From Caenorhabditis remanei (taxonomy: Eukaryota; Nematoda; Chromadorea; Rhabditida; Rhabditidae), in assembly GCF_010183535.1 (NCBI RefSeq), contig NC_071331.1, positions 7,316,001 through 7,380,000 on the forward strand: a stretch of DNA of 64,000 nt, given 5' to 3'. This document shows positions 11,901 to 23,446 of this stretch, one piece after another (positions within the stretch are counted from its first letter, which is position 1; each line of letters opens with the position of its first letter). Below the pieces are notes generated by a model. That model was not told the DNA's origin. It saw only the letters and a program-made list of their open reading frames with translations, and did no database searches. Both the position numbers and the translations under genes were made by a program.

Positions 11901-13437
11901 AAAGCAACTATTCCACATGCAAAGCGTTTGAGAACATTGAAGAGTTATTGCGAAAGTGGGGATACTCTCCACGGAAGCACCTTCGAGAAGCTCATATGGA
12001 GCACTACAATCAGCTTTTGGATGAGCAATCCTTCAATAAGGTGTATGATGAGGTTAGTTTTATTTACAGTTCTTTGTTTTTAGTGCTTTTTATACATATA
12101 TGCCATGATTATTTGCTAGCATTTTTTAATAAGCGAGCAGTCAGGTTTTTGAGCAAATGAAATGTATATACAGCTTGTTTTTTTATACGAACTGAAGACT
12201 AGAAAACTATTGTGCAAATTCAGTTTTGGTTTTTTCAATGCAAAAGGTCCAACTTTGAGAGTGTGTCATGATAATACTGACTGTCCCATCAAGTAGATTT
12301 TTGATGAATCATACAAATCAAAAGTAGAACTTTATTTTTGTAGCTGACAACTTTTTTGTACCAGCACTTCCCAAAGAGTTATGGTCATTTTCAGACAACA
12401 GCTCAAAAATCGCACTATTTGTCGATATGTAACTTGCTAGGGAATATCCGTACAAACAAATTGTAAACTAAAAAAATAGAGTTCTACTCTTGGTCTGTTT
12501 GATCTAATAAAAATGTATTTTGTAGGACATTTAGTTTTACTATGACACACTTTCAAAGTTGGGTGTTGCTAACTGAAAAAGACAAAACTTAATATACATA
12601 CTTTTTGAGCGGTACTGTACGTCATTTCGTAACTTCGCAACCGAAAAAGATTCCTTAGTCTTAAAAATCAAAAAATTTTGCACCACAAAAAAACAATCTT
12701 TCTGCAAAAACAAAAATTGATTCAACTATTTCAGGAAAGTATTCCCCAAGAGTACAGCTTGGTCGAAGTCAAGGAATTTTATGCTCTCTTCCATTCGCGA
12801 CAAATTGCCCCCCAAAGATTGCATCGGAACCTTTGCGTCTGCAAGGAGTTCTTTTGCAGGAAGCTCACTTTTGAGCCGCGATGGGCTTGTGCAAATTGTA
12901 CCGGCCAGTTGAGGCAAATGGCATCTCCTCGCCTTTGTCTCATATGTCAGGCGTACAAGGAGAAGACTGGAAGATCTCGCCCAATTTCTGACTCTTATTG
13001 GAGCGGTGAAGAAGTCAGAAAAATCTTGGCTTGGAAATCACTGGAAGAAAAACTTCAAAAGGAGGTTCCAAGGGAGGACTTCGAGAAGTTTTTAAAAGAA
13101 AAGGAGCGAAAACGAATCGAAGAAGAACGCTTCTCGGAGGAGGAAAAGAGATTAGTTCAATCTCTTCCCAAAGGATCCGAAAAGACTATGGAACTTTGGA
13201 TGAAGGAGATTGACAACCCCTTCCTAAAAAATTGCCACCCATCCACGACGAAAATCGATACTATTGTGAAAAACCGCAAGGATGATGTGATGAATGAAAA
13301 AGCAGAACCACGACCAAAACGAAGTTGCATTCAAAGGTAAATTGATTAATTAAGGAGACATATTTAATTATTTACTGATTTTCAGTTCCTCGCAAGGATC
13401 AAGCCGGACGAAGGACAATGGCGAGGCCGCGACTTAA
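8926..13437 (+). CDS. ELM2-SANT-GATA-like nuclear protein (MTA/EGL-27-like), 771 aa
   Basis: Seven exons: 8926-9238, 9292-9549, 9598-9852, 11167-11430, 11481-12052, 12735-13336, 13386-13437. All junction phases agree and the total is 772 codons. Residues 1-440 are Pro/Gln/Ser-rich and look disordered, followed by a basic stretch. An ELM2-like end starts with TTWILPDD (about 460), then WRQFEGLIPYEAAL and a SANT-like segment ending VEVKEFYALF (about 562-573). A short GATA-like finger follows (C606-x2-C609...C622-x2-C625). This order is that of MTA/EGL-27 corepressor subunits, which sit in histone-deacetylase complexes; the function here is inferred from the family. The start follows a strong acceptor (CAG at 8910-8912) and the leader GTAGCAATTAACA, which resembles that of the paralog at 18063-20272. 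If the last intron is retained, the protein ends at 13340 instead. Confidence 0.8.
10179..10613. mobile_element. Foldback MITE in intron 3 of the MTA-like gene
   Basis: The left end (GGTATCAACTTTGGCTG) returns inverted at the right end (CAGCCAAAGCTGATACC). Inside, the ACAAAAAAGTTGTCAACTAC region also mirrors. Relatives lie at 12230-12625, 17606-18047 and 24140-24480. Confidence 0.65.
10616..11092. mobile_element. GGCCC-rich element with CATACTTGTCA ends
   Basis: It begins CATACTTGTCACGGGCCGGG and ends with the inverted GCCCGTGATTTGACAAGTATG-type sequence. The GC-rich arms (10626-10697, 11019-11075) contrast sharply with an AT-rich centre. It is the larger relative of 5536-5602 and lies wholly inside intron 3. 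Confidence 0.65.
12230..12625. mobile_element. Degenerate foldback MITE in intron 5 of the MTA-like gene
   Basis: The left part (CCAACTTTGAGAGTGTGTCA) mirrors the right part (TATGACACACTTTCAAAGTTGG). It accounts for most of the 682-bp intron, whose neighbours are about 50 bp. Confidence 0.55.
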
Positions 13438-14280
13438 CGAACTTCTGGTCAGCCGCTTCTTCCAGTTGTGCCCTTCGATCCTCGACCTGTTTCAAACGCT
13501 TTTTCGATTGAGTACTCGTTTTCCAATTGCCTCACGGCCTTTTTGACAGCCTTGAGTTCCACTTTTCGAGTTTTCAATTTCTCCTCTTTGCTCCGCCCAA
13601 TTGATCTGATTCTTCTCCCCCGCTGCTCCACTGCTCTCCTATGGATCGCCATTGCCGCCCAGACCTCATATTGTCTTCTTTCCGAATTCTGTACTCGAAT
13701 AAGGACTAGACGTACTCTCACACCACTCTTCCCCGTATAATTTTTTTCTTCACCCGAAATGTCTTTTAAGTTTGTATTCTTATATTACGGTGCCATTCAT
13801 TCTCAGCCTCTCGCCCCTTACATGGATTTTTTTTTCTGAATAATTAAAATACAATACAATACCCATGTTTCCAACACCTTCTTATTCAATTTTTTTCTAG
13901 TCTCTCGGTTTGCTTCATGTCTTTATTGCTCATTGTCCCATATCTTTTATTGCTCAATTTTTTCCCAAACTTTATCGTATTTCTTTTATTTCTTTTTCTT
14001 ATTTTTGGGTTTTTGTTTTTTTTGTTTTTATATTGTTTTCCTTATCATTTTATCTTCCTTTTTTGCCTTTTATTTGCCTAGTTTTTCTTTTTGCTCACCC
14101 CACCCCCAGATTGCTCTTCCCACTTTTTTCTTATCAAATGCTGCTTATTACGTGTTTTTGTTTTGCTTTGGTTTATTAATTGATCATTTTCCACCAAAAT
14201 TTATCGTATTTCTTTCATTTTTTGTTATTTTCGGGTCTTTGCTTTATATTTTTCCTTATCATTTTGCTTATATATAATGA
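13438..14280. other. 3' region of the MTA-like gene and T-rich spacer
   Basis: 13440-13740 probably holds the 3' UTR. It also contains a minus-strand frame (13449-13721) of coiled-coil-like composition that is probably fortuitous or relict. 13910-14275 is a T-rich tract with an internal duplication (ACTTTATCGTATTTCTTT at 13970, again near 14200), which creates apparent hydrophobic frames. Confidence 0.4.
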
Positions 14281-15431
14281 AACCTGTAAATAGTTGGAGA
14301 TCGAATGACGATTGTTTCAAAAAATCAAAATTCGACAGTTCGATAGGTATTATTTCCTCAAGTGGTGACATAAATGTAACAGTGACATTATGGTTGTAAT
14401 GGGCCGTTATTATTCAATTCGTGAGATCATTCATGATTCTTAAAAACTACGCTTAACTGAGAAATGTGAAACTGTAACAGTATTTACTATAATAAACCGG
14501 CACCTTCATGCTCCGACTTGTCCGAAAAGTAACTTTTCTTCTAGAAATCTTTATGACATCAGCACAAAAATGTATTATTGGATCAGTTTATGCTCGATGT
14601 TTTCATGTAAAAGGTTTTCAAATTATTCTTTCCTTCAATAACTTAATTACTGTTTCAAGACGTTTATTTTTGATAAAAGAATAAAATTGTCAATTGAACA
14701 CTCGTTATTTCTGATAAGTGAAGAATTCTCACTACGAGGAAGAACCAAATTTGACATAAACTATGTATCTCATGTCTTCATTGAAACGGTGGTCCAAATT
14801 CCTTCTCATCAATGCAGATATTTTTTGGAACTACTCGTTGTCCCCCAAACTATTTTCTAATCACTGAATTTTACAAACTATAGTTAAGAGAGAAATGTGA
14901 AACTGTAAAGGTATTTACTATAATTAACCAGCAACCTCATGCTCCGAATTGTCCGAAAAGTAACTTTTCTTCTAGAAATCTTTATGACATCAGCACAAAA
15001 ATGTATTATTGGATCAGTTTATGCTCGATGTTTTCATGTAAAAGGTTTTGAAATTATTCTTTCCTTCAATAACTTAAGTACTGTTTCAAGACGTTTCTTC
15101 GAAGAGCAATTCTTCTTCTAGAAGTCCTACCAAAACACTTGGTAATTCAAGAAAAAGCTGCATAGATACCCACGGAACATTATAAGTAAACTAACCTTTA
15201 AAACAATTAAATTTCAGTTTCCAGCATGTATCAGATCAGCACAAAATTTATTTGTTTGATCAGTTTGCTTGATTTTTTCATGTAAAAGGTTATCAAATTA
15301 TTCTGTTCTGCAATAACTTGAGTACTGTTTCTAGACGTTTATCTAGACGTGAAACAATAAAATTGTGAATTGATATTGAGTTATTCAGATAAATTAGGAC
15401 TCATCACTACACTAATGAAGTTTGGCCAAAG

Positions 15432-15745
15432 ATTTTCAAAAAAAAAATCGTGGACTGAAACGCAAGTCGTAGGCGGAGCTTGAACTGCAAGCGGTGTTTT
15501 CAATTAGCTACATTGAATTTCAAGATAAACTCGTATTTTAATCAATGTTTTCCAGGTTTTATGATGTATACTTGCATATTTTTAATTGTTAATTAATTAA
15601 AACACGAAACTGTCTTGCAATTGAAAAAAATAAGCTGGAATTTCATCCGCGCCGCTTGCAGTTTCAGCTCTGCCCACTACCCCCTGTTACACTTGCATTT
15701 CAGAGCGCGAAATTTTTTTTGTAAATCCTTGCCGGAACTTCATTT
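15432..15745. mobile_element. Foldback element with GGCGGAGCTTGAACTGCAAG arm
   Basis: The arm GTAGGCGGAGCTTGAACTGC near 15468 returns inverted as GCAGTTTCAGCTCTGCCCAC near 15660. A second copy occupies 16314-16650. Confidence 0.55.
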
Positions 15746-16313
15746 TTTTAAAGTATAAAAAATCAGTTAATAGTGGGAGACCAAATGACGATTGTTTCCA
15801 CAAATTACAATTCGACAGTTTCAGAGTTACTGTTTCTTCAACTGATGACATAAATGCAACAGTGACCGATTTGTGCCGTTATTATTAATTCAATTCATGA
15901 GATCATTCATGATTTTTACAGACTAATGCTAAATTAGGAATGTGAAAGTGTAATAATATTTTTTATGTATAATAAACCAAAACCCTCATGCTCCGAATTG
16001 TCATATTTTAATTTCTGGAAAACCTTCCAAAACACTTAGAAATTTTAAGCAAAAGCAGCATAGATACCCACGGAACGTTATAAGTAAACTATCTTCAAAT
16101 AATTAAATTTCAGTTTCAAACATGTAAGAGATTAGCAAAAAATGTATTTGTTTGATCATTCAAGGCTTTTCATGTAAAAGGTTTTCAAATTGTTATATTT
16201 TTCAAATACTTGAATACTCTTTCTAGACGTTTATTTTTGATAACAAGAAAATTATAAATTGATTTTTTCGGTTTTCAGATGATTTAGGAATTATCACTAC
16301 TGTGAAAGGAAAA

Positions 16314-16650
16314 TCTGAAATGCAAGTGCGGCCGGGGGTTGTGGGCGGAGCTTAAACTGCAAGCGGTAAGGATGGAAATCCTGCTGATTTTTTAACGAGG
16401 TACATTGAATTTTAAGATAAACTCGTATTTTAATCGATGGTTTGGTTTCGCCGTTTTACACGCTGTATATTTGCATATTTTTCAGGTTTAATCAATTAAT
16501 ACACGAAATTATCATGAAATTAAAAAAAACGAAATGGAATTTTTATCAGTGCCGCATGGAGTTCAAGCTCCGGCCACTATTCCCTGCCGCACTTGCGTTT
16601 CAACCCTCGAAATTTTTTTTTGAAAATCATTGTCGGAACTTTTTTTTTTG
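16314..16650. mobile_element. Second copy of the 15432-15745 foldback element
   Basis: GGGCGGAGCTTAAACTGCAA (16343) returns inverted as GAGTTCAAGCTCCGGCCAC (16558), with the same AT-rich centre as the first copy. Confidence 0.5.
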
Positions 16651-17090
16651 TCAACGTTAAACCAATTTTGACGTAAACTATGTCTCACATATCTTCATCG
16701 AAACAGTGGTCCAGATTTCTTTTCTTCGATGTTCAATTTGTTAGAATCTACTCATTGTCACCCAAATTATTTTCCTTACCATCTCTTTTGCACAATTTGA
16801 AAATATAAGTAACCAAACTTATTTAAACCAGTCCGTCATATATTATTCATGGTTCTTACAGACTACGCCTACAAGAGAACTGTGAAACTGTAATAGTATT
16901 TACTAAAATAAATCGGTACTCTCATGCTCCGGTTGGTCAGAAGAGCAATTCTTTTACTAGAAATCCTTAAAAAACACCTGGAAATTTTAAGCGACAGCTT
17001 AATATTCTTGTTGGAATATTTTCTAGATGAGCTGTGATGTTTTTATGTGGGAAGTTTGTTTAACGAACACTGTATTCATTTCAAATTTAT

Positions 17091-17098
17091 CTGTTTCA
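17091..17098 (+). promoter_or_regulatory. Candidate 21U-RNA core motif CTGTTTCA
   Basis: CAAT (YRNT) puts the candidate first base at T17136, 38 nt past the core. Confidence 0.45.
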
Positions 17099-17605
17099 CT
17101 TTTTGTTAAAGAACTTTCTTTTTCTCAAAAAACAATTCGATTATTGATTTCATAGTTTCAAATTATTCTGTAATACTGTTTCTAGATAATATTTTTTTCG
17201 GATTAACTAGCCATTCATAATATTACGTGGAGCACTGAATTTTCCAATTACTTCCCATTTTAACAATTTTCTTAGAAAATCATTTGAATATTTGTAACCA
17301 AATTTACTTGAACAAAAAAACTGAAAAATACAAGGAAAACATATAACCGTATCATATATCACCTGTTAAGCAGAGAAAAGTGAAGGATTGACAAAGGAAC
17401 GAGGGGAAATGGGGAGGGGGGGGGGCCTAAAATAAATTTACGATATAAGGGGGGAAATTAGAAATGTTATAAGAAATGGAGCAGTTAAGGAGCGAGGACT
17501 AAACAGAGCAGCAGTGAAGATTGACGTCCGCTGATGATTGTTTTGGATTCCTTGAAAAAAGAAATATTTTAATTTCGATTACTATCAAAAACTTCATTTA
17601 CATTA

Positions 17606-18047
17606 CCGGTCAAAAGTTTGTAAACTTTGGGCGTTTTCAGTTGAAAATGACAAACTTTGAGTGGGTGTTACGGTATTAATGATTGCCCTACAAAGTAAAT
17701 TATGTATAAAACATACAGAACAAAAGTAGAGCTTCATTTTTCTAGTTGACAACTTTTTTGTACGGAGACTCACTAGAGATTTATGGTCATTTTAAAACGA
17801 CAGCTCGAAATTCGCACTATCTCACACTGAAGTTGGTCGATTTGAGGGAGAAATAACTTTGTCAATATGTAACTTACTAGTGAGTGCCCGTACAAAAAAG
17901 TTGTCAACTACAAAAATGAAGCTCTACTTTTGATATGAATAATTCATTGGCAATTTACTGGGTGTGACAATCAGTATTACCGTGATACACTCTCAAAAAT
18001 GGACAATTTCAAATGAAAACGTTTAAAGTTTACAACCTTTTGACCGG
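17606..18047. mobile_element. Tc1/mariner-type MITE, TA-flanked
   Basis: It starts CCGGTCAAAAGTTTGTAAAC and ends with the inverted GTTTACAACCTTTTGACCGG; both ends abut TA (17604-17605 and 18048-18049). At 442 bp with no coding capacity, the TA flanks suggest mobilisation by a Tc1/mariner transposase. It ends 15 bp before the stop of the minus-strand MTA-like gene. Confidence 0.7.
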
Positions 18048-18062
18048 TACTGTACATACCTT

Positions 18063-20272
18063 TTACATCTTCCTCCTCTTGGCTGCCGGTTTTTTGACTT
18101 CCACATCAATCTTTAGGAACGACTTCAGAATCATTTCTCGTGACATCATGACTCTCACCGGAGAAGGCGCTCGAATCGGCACATTCTCCACATCCTCACA
18201 CTGACACTTTTTGAACAGAGGGAGTGGGTGTGGCTTGAGTTGCTCGACGATCTTTGCTCCAATTTCCATTTTCTCCGTCTCTGTCAGCTTGTTCCAGCGA
18301 CCGCGATGAGGGATGTCGATCATGTCCTCCTCCTCTTCTGTCAACTCGTTCCTCATCCATCTGTTGGTAATCTTCTCCTCTTGAATCTTTTCAAATTCAA
18401 CCATCTGGATACTCCTTCCTTCTGAGATTTCCATTTGATTCCAGTCTTGAATTTTCTGAAAATCCTCGTCATTAAACACAACGTTGCTTGCTGGACGAAT
18501 CTTTCCAGTGAGTTGTAGATATGTCTGACAAATCAAACACAGATCTCCTTGAGCCAGTGACATTCGGAGAGCCTTGGTGCAATTTGAGCACGCCCAGCGG
18601 GGAACGAAATTGAGGTTCATGCAGAGGGGGCCCCGATAGTTACATCCTTCAGTGCTGTCGGCTCCAAGGTAGAAATTTTTGAAATTGTGGTAGAACTTGG
18701 AGACCTCAGCGATATGATGGTTTTTCATCTGAAAATTATGATTAGTTGGTAAATGTTGTCTCTATATCAAGTTGAGGTAAACACCGTTTTTCACTATTTT
18801 AGAATTTTTTCAGTTTTTTTGCCTAGAAAAAATCAGCTTGAAAAATTTGTTCGGCTACTCAAATTTACTGATATTTTTGAGGTTTCACGCAGCAAAGCTT
18901 TGGGGTTCTAGGGCACCAAGCTCACTTTGAACAGATTTTTCTTGAGATTTAGACGTTTATGGTTTAAATGAACGTTATTTTCAGAGTCTTCATTAAATTT
19001 CCGAAAATTTGAGCGCGATATCGACATATTTCAGTGCAAATAGGAAGTTTTGGGTTTGGTGGCCTAGGAATGGAGGCTTTTAGGCTACCAAATCAAAACT
19101 ATTCAAAGTGGGTCAACATGGGGTTAAAAATTCTGGAAATTATTCGAGAATCTGAAAAATAGACGCATATTGCTTGGCCAAGAAATTGGGATTTTTAGGC
19201 CACCAACTCATTTTTTAACAGATTCTCCGTTTACCATTAGAGGGTTTACCAAAAAAACGCAATTTAACACAAATTTGACCATTCTTAGGGGCTTGTTACA
19301 ACAAAGTAAGGTCAAAATCGTCTTGTAAAAATGATTTTTTATTCCGCCTCCCGCTCTAGATCAAGATGTTCCCCAACAACTTACACTCTTCTCCTGAAGT
19401 TTCCGTCTCGACATGTTCTTATCCAACAGCAACTTCTCAAACACCTTGAACTGATTCTCTCCCAACGGCTTGAACTTTTGAGGCAGAGTCTTCAGATTCT
19501 GGTCGATTGTCTCCAGACTCTCTCCGAACGAGTATCCTCTTTTCATCAGATTCTGAAGTGCAGTCTCAAATGGAATCTGTCCTTCAAACTGCCTCCAAAC
19601 TGCTCTCCAATATCCGTTACGACAGAAATTGTAGTCAATATGCTTTTTTGGTGGTATCCACATTGCTTCCTCTCTATCAGGTCCAGTTTCGCGATTTTCC
19701 TCCATCTGTGGGATCTCAGCTTGGTGATTGGATCCAATTTGAATTACAGATGAACTTGCTTGGAGATATTTGGACGGGGTCTTTCCTGTGTCGACTCCAG
19801 AAGTGGAACCCATCTTGTTAAAAACTGGAACCATGTCGATTTTGAGTTTGTTCTTCTGACGCTCTACTTTTTCTGAATCCTTCTTTTTAAGAATAAAGGG
19901 GGTGTGGCCTAGTCCGATGGGAATCTTGGTTCCGCGTTCTGAAAAAAGTGAAGTTATTATAAAAATCATTTTAAAATAAAAAGTGCTAGAAAACTCACCA
20001 ACAACACCAAGACCATTATGGTAATTAGCCAATAACTCATCGTCATCCGAATTGATCTCCTTGTGCAGACGTCGACTTTTCCGATTCGGAGTCTTCTTTT
20101 GTTCCTTCGGTTGCTCCACCTCAACATCTCCAGAATCCGTCGAGCAATTCGATGGTGAAGTGTTGGTAGGTGTCAGGTTCCACGTGGTGTGGTTAGGCGA
20201 GGGGGAAAAGTTGTCGCAGTCATGTGGAGACGAGACCATTGGGGTACTTGGGTGGGTTAACTCGGAGAGCAT
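18063..20272 (-). CDS. ELM2-SANT-GATA-like nuclear protein (MTA/EGL-27-like), 497 aa
   Basis: Three exons on the minus strand: 20272-19999, 19938-19385, 18728-18063, giving 498 codons with agreeing phases. ELM2-like residues begin AMWIPP (about 183), then YWRAVWRQFEGQIPFETAL (about 200-218). A SANT-like segment ends HHIAEVSKFYHNFKN, split by a phase-0 intron at the place where the 8926-13437 paralog also has one. A GATA-like finger follows (C323-x2-C326...C340-x2-C343). The Pro/Gln-rich front half of the paralog is absent. The start is the ATG at 20272, after CAG and the leader GTAGCTAATC; frames upstream lack an ATG. The 60-bp intron 19939-19998 is in frame without stops, so its retention would add 20 residues. 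Confidence 0.8.
18823..19355. repeat. Remnant related to the hAT-like element of 32355-32926
   Basis: Within the 656-bp intron of the minus-strand MTA-like gene, the blocks TCAGCTTGAAAAATTTG and CAAATTTACTGATATTTTTG, and further on AATTTAACACAAATTTGACC and ATTCCGCCTCCCG, match the core of the hAT-like element in the METTL24-like gene. No terminal repeats remain. Confidence 0.5.
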
Positions 20273-20374
20273 ATCGATAGTTTGATTAGCTACCTGGAAG
20301 TATATTTTTTGGGGGGAAGAAAGAGGAACAATGGGAGATTTCCAAGGATCCCGCCCCGGGGAAGGCCGGTTCAA

Positions 20375-21690
20375 AAAATAACTTTTTTTTCAAAAATTTT
20401 CAGGTTTTTTTCCATTTTTCAGTAAAGACGTGAAAATTTTTCAGGATTTTCCAGAATTTTTAATTCTGAATGATAGTTGAATTTTCGATGTACATATACA
20501 TTCTATATGAAAACTCAAATTTGAGAAATAGAAATATTGGAACAGCAGAAAATTGAGACTTAGGGCACAGGAACACAGGGGTGCGAAGCGTAAGGTCTGC
20601 AACGGAAAGTCTTGAATTTTTCCCGGATCGCGTTGCGAGCGCGTCGCGTGCGCGTCGCGGTTTATATTAAAAGATACGATAAATAAACGTAAAATTTGAA
20701 TTTTGAATTTTGCACCCAGCCAAGTTTTTTGGCACCATGCACTGCTTTGGCTAATACTTCAGACATTCCATGCGAAAACTCAAATTTGAGAAAAGGAAAT
20801 ATTGAAACCGCAGAAAACTGAGACTTAGGGCTAAACTGACTTTTACTGTTCGGATTCCAGGGAACGGAAAGAAACACGACTGCAGGAAATAATTTGTCAA
20901 GGGAAAACTGAAAAATATTATTATTGTTTTTTTGGAGACTGAAATCCCGTGAACTTCAAAAAAATAGGACGTCACGTTTCTTTTTCAAAATGAATTTTGT
21001 GAAACCATCGTTTTTAGAATACCGTCTAAACATTAGAATTCAACAAGAAACAGTGAAAAAACAAAAAAATAATTTGAAGTTGTCGTTAAAAGTGACAAAC
21101 TACTGCTCAAACTGAAAGAATTTACTAAACACCAATATTTTTCTGTACCCAAATTGTTACCGACAAACAACATGTGATTCCCGACGAAAGAAACTCTAAA
21201 AATCATCGATCAACCTTTGAAAATAACAAAACAAACAAAAAAGTTGTTTTCGAAACGAGGAAATGTTCCAGAAAATCGAAAATAAAAACTATTTCGCAAT
21301 AATTTTCTTGCTCATATTAAAAACTGACAAACTTTCAAGTTTTAAATGTGGAAATATGTTTCAATTATTTGTTTTCAGTCGAACTCGTAAAAGTTCTACT
21401 AATGAATCGCACAAAAAAACAAAAATAAAATGAGGGAAAATAAAATTGTATGTTTTTGCGCATTATCGATTAACGACCGCGCCCTGCAAATACGCCAACG
21501 CAGAGAGTGCAGACAAAAGGGAATAGAGAACAGTCAGCAGTCGAATGTATTTAGTCCGATCGGGAAAAAACGCGGTAAATATGTAAACTAAATTCACCGG
21601 AGCGTATATGATAATAGTGGGTTTCGTCGGTATAGCATACTTCTCGGCCCGAATTCAAAAAATGTGTACAATTGTTTTCGTCTTTTTTTT
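20375..21690. other. Intergenic, no supportable gene
   Basis: 20620-20665 is locally GC-rich with repeated CGCGTCGCG. 20520-20560 and 20770-20830 share CTCAAATTTGAGAAA and CAGAAAA.TGAGACTTAGGG, a short duplication. Frames here are short and unsupported. Confidence 0.45.
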
Positions 21691-21993
21691 ATGTTGAAAT
21701 TTTCACCAAAAATAGTCAGAAATCCGATGTACATTCGACTTTAAATAGAAATTTGAAAACATAGTCGAAAACTCTACTTTTTGCACACTTAAAATTCTAA
21801 ATGGCAGCATAGCAACTAAAACTAACACTACCTTATGTAAAACAGGAGACAAAATTATTACTGGGCCGAGTAAGTCAGAGTGGTCTCGAAGTGAATGTCG
21901 ATTTACGGCCGGAGATTTGATTAACAATCATTCAAGAGAAATTGATTTATAGAATTATTGTACGTATTTATTTCAAGTTAGTGAAAACAGATT

Positions 21994-22001
21994 CTGTTTC
22001 A
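21994..22001 (+). promoter_or_regulatory. Candidate 21U-RNA core motif CTGTTTCA
   Basis: TAAT puts the candidate first base at T22040, 39 nt past the core. Confidence 0.55.
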
Positions 22002-22476
22002 CATCTGAATTATCTGATAGTCGTCGACGGATAATTTAATTATTTCGAAGATTATTTTTTATTGCTTCCGTATGACAGTCAATAATCAAACTCCGGTTTC
22101 ACTGGGTTCTGAAAAAAGAGATCAAACTGATTTCAATGATGATCTTGTCTTAGTGATTTGTGTCGATCAACGGAATGTGATTTGCAATTAAAACGTTCTT
22201 ATTTTCGAAAACTCTACATTTTTGCAAAATATTCAATATTTTTTTCAAACTTAAAATTAAAAATCGCAGATTAGCAACTAAAGCTAACATTACCTTATGT
22301 AACGCTACTTCGAAACAGGAGACAAGAAGACTGGGGCAAGGAAGTGAGAGTGGTCTCAAGCGGAATTGAGACTGTGTCGATTTAAGGCGGGAGATTTAAT
22401 TAACAAGAGCGGTCATTCAGGAAAAGTTTATTTCTATAATTATCGCAAGGCCTATTTGTTTTAGTGAAAACAAATT

Positions 22477-22484
22477 CTGTTTCA
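22477..22484 (+). promoter_or_regulatory. Candidate 21U-RNA core motif CTGTTTCA
   Basis: TAAT puts the candidate first base at T22523, 39 nt past the core. Diverged copy of the 21994 locus. Confidence 0.55.
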
Positions 22485-22548
22485 CATCTGAATTATCTGA
22501 TCTGATAGTTGTCGGTGGATAATTTTGTTGTGTCGACGCTACTGGGAA

Positions 22549-22636
22549 AAAAATAAAGTTTGGCCAAGGATTTTCAAAAAAAAAATTCGCGGGCAAAATA
22601 TTTTTTAAGCCTTGGCCAAACTTTATTTTTTTCACA
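22549..22636. mobile_element. Short hairpin element
   Basis: AATAAAGTTTGGCCAAGG returns inverted as CCTTGGCCAAACTTTATT, giving about 86 bp in all. The GTTTGGCCAA.GATTTTCAAA end also opens the region next to the foldback element at 15422. Confidence 0.6.
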
Positions 22637-23063
22637 GTAACTGCATTTCAAAGGGGTTATTTACATTACTTTTCTATTGCTTCGTTATTACAGTCAATAA
22701 AACTCCGGTTTCACTGGCTTCTCAAGAAAAGAGGTCAAACTTATTTCAATGATACTCGGACCGATTATAACACCGAAACAAAACAGTAGTTTACAATTGT
22801 GTCGATTAACGGAATGCGGTTGACAATTATCACGTCGTTATTTTCACGTGAAAAAATTTCAAAAACAGTCAGAAATTCAATGTTTTATCGACTTTTATCC
22901 GAATTTGAAAACATAGTCGACCAGGGCCGTCGCAAGATTAGTTTTAGAGAGACACGGAATTCAACTAAAACTAACACTACCTTAACCTTAACCGAATTAA
23001 CACTATTTCAAAATCGGAGAAAAAAAATGTCCATCAAAACTGGGAAAATGAATATATATATAT

Positions 23064-23408
23064 ATATTAGCCGAGCAAATTCGTTACAACTGCGCCCCGC
23101 CGCAAACGAGAGAGTATCGGTGAGAGACGCAGAATTTTTTCTCGCGCAAACAAATATTTTTACCATTTTTGACCTATTTTTGCTGTTTTTAAGAACAAAT
23201 TACATAAAAACTTTCGAAAAATAGTGAAAATAGGTCAAAAATAGTGAAAATTTTCGAAAATTTTGAAATTTGTTCTTAAAAACAGCAAAAATAGGTCAAA
23301 GATGGTAAAAATATTTGTTCGCGCGAGAAAAAAATCTGCGTCTCTCACCGATACTCTCTCGTTTGCGATGGGGCGCAGTTGTAAGAGGTGGTGGGCCGCT
23401 AATATATA
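23064..23408. mobile_element. Near-perfect palindromic MITE (TTAGC...GCGCAGTTGTAAG family)
   Basis: AACTGCGCCCCGCCGCAAAC and CGAGAGAGTATCGGTGAGAG on the left return inverted at 23335-23385. The centre near 23222 is AATAGTGAAAATAGGTCAAA against its complement. Half or diverged copies lie at 2228-2265, 33525-33780, 44150-44285 and 56305-56450. Confidence 0.7.
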
Positions 23409-23438
23409 TAATTACATTTGTTTTAGTGAAAATAAAAT

Positions 23439-23446
23439 CTGTTTCA
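23439..23446 (+). promoter_or_regulatory. Candidate 21U-RNA core motif CTGTTTCA
   Basis: TAAT puts the candidate first base at T23485, 39 nt past the core. Third copy of the 21994 locus. Confidence 0.55.

Larger units (their letters stand above)
14281..17200. repeat. Tandemly amplified unit with paired, outward-facing 21U motifs
   Basis: A unit of about 430 bp occurs almost intact twice (starting near 14460 and 14890) and as diverged copies near 15190, 15940 and 16880. Each good copy holds TGAAACTG (minus-strand core, at 14467, 14898, 16883) followed about 180 bp later by CTGTTTCA or CTGTTTCT (plus strand, at 14650, 15081, 15326, 17180). Between them lies a conserved block including TCATGCTCCG and GGATCAGTTTATGCTCG. 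The pairs point away from each other. The layout suggests amplification of a divergent piRNA gene pair. Confidence 0.55.

Noticed and set aside
13910..14277. Hydrophobic 89- and 114-codon frames
   Set aside because: They arise from a T-rich tract with an internal duplication; Phe/Leu/Tyr-only composition and no splice or start context.
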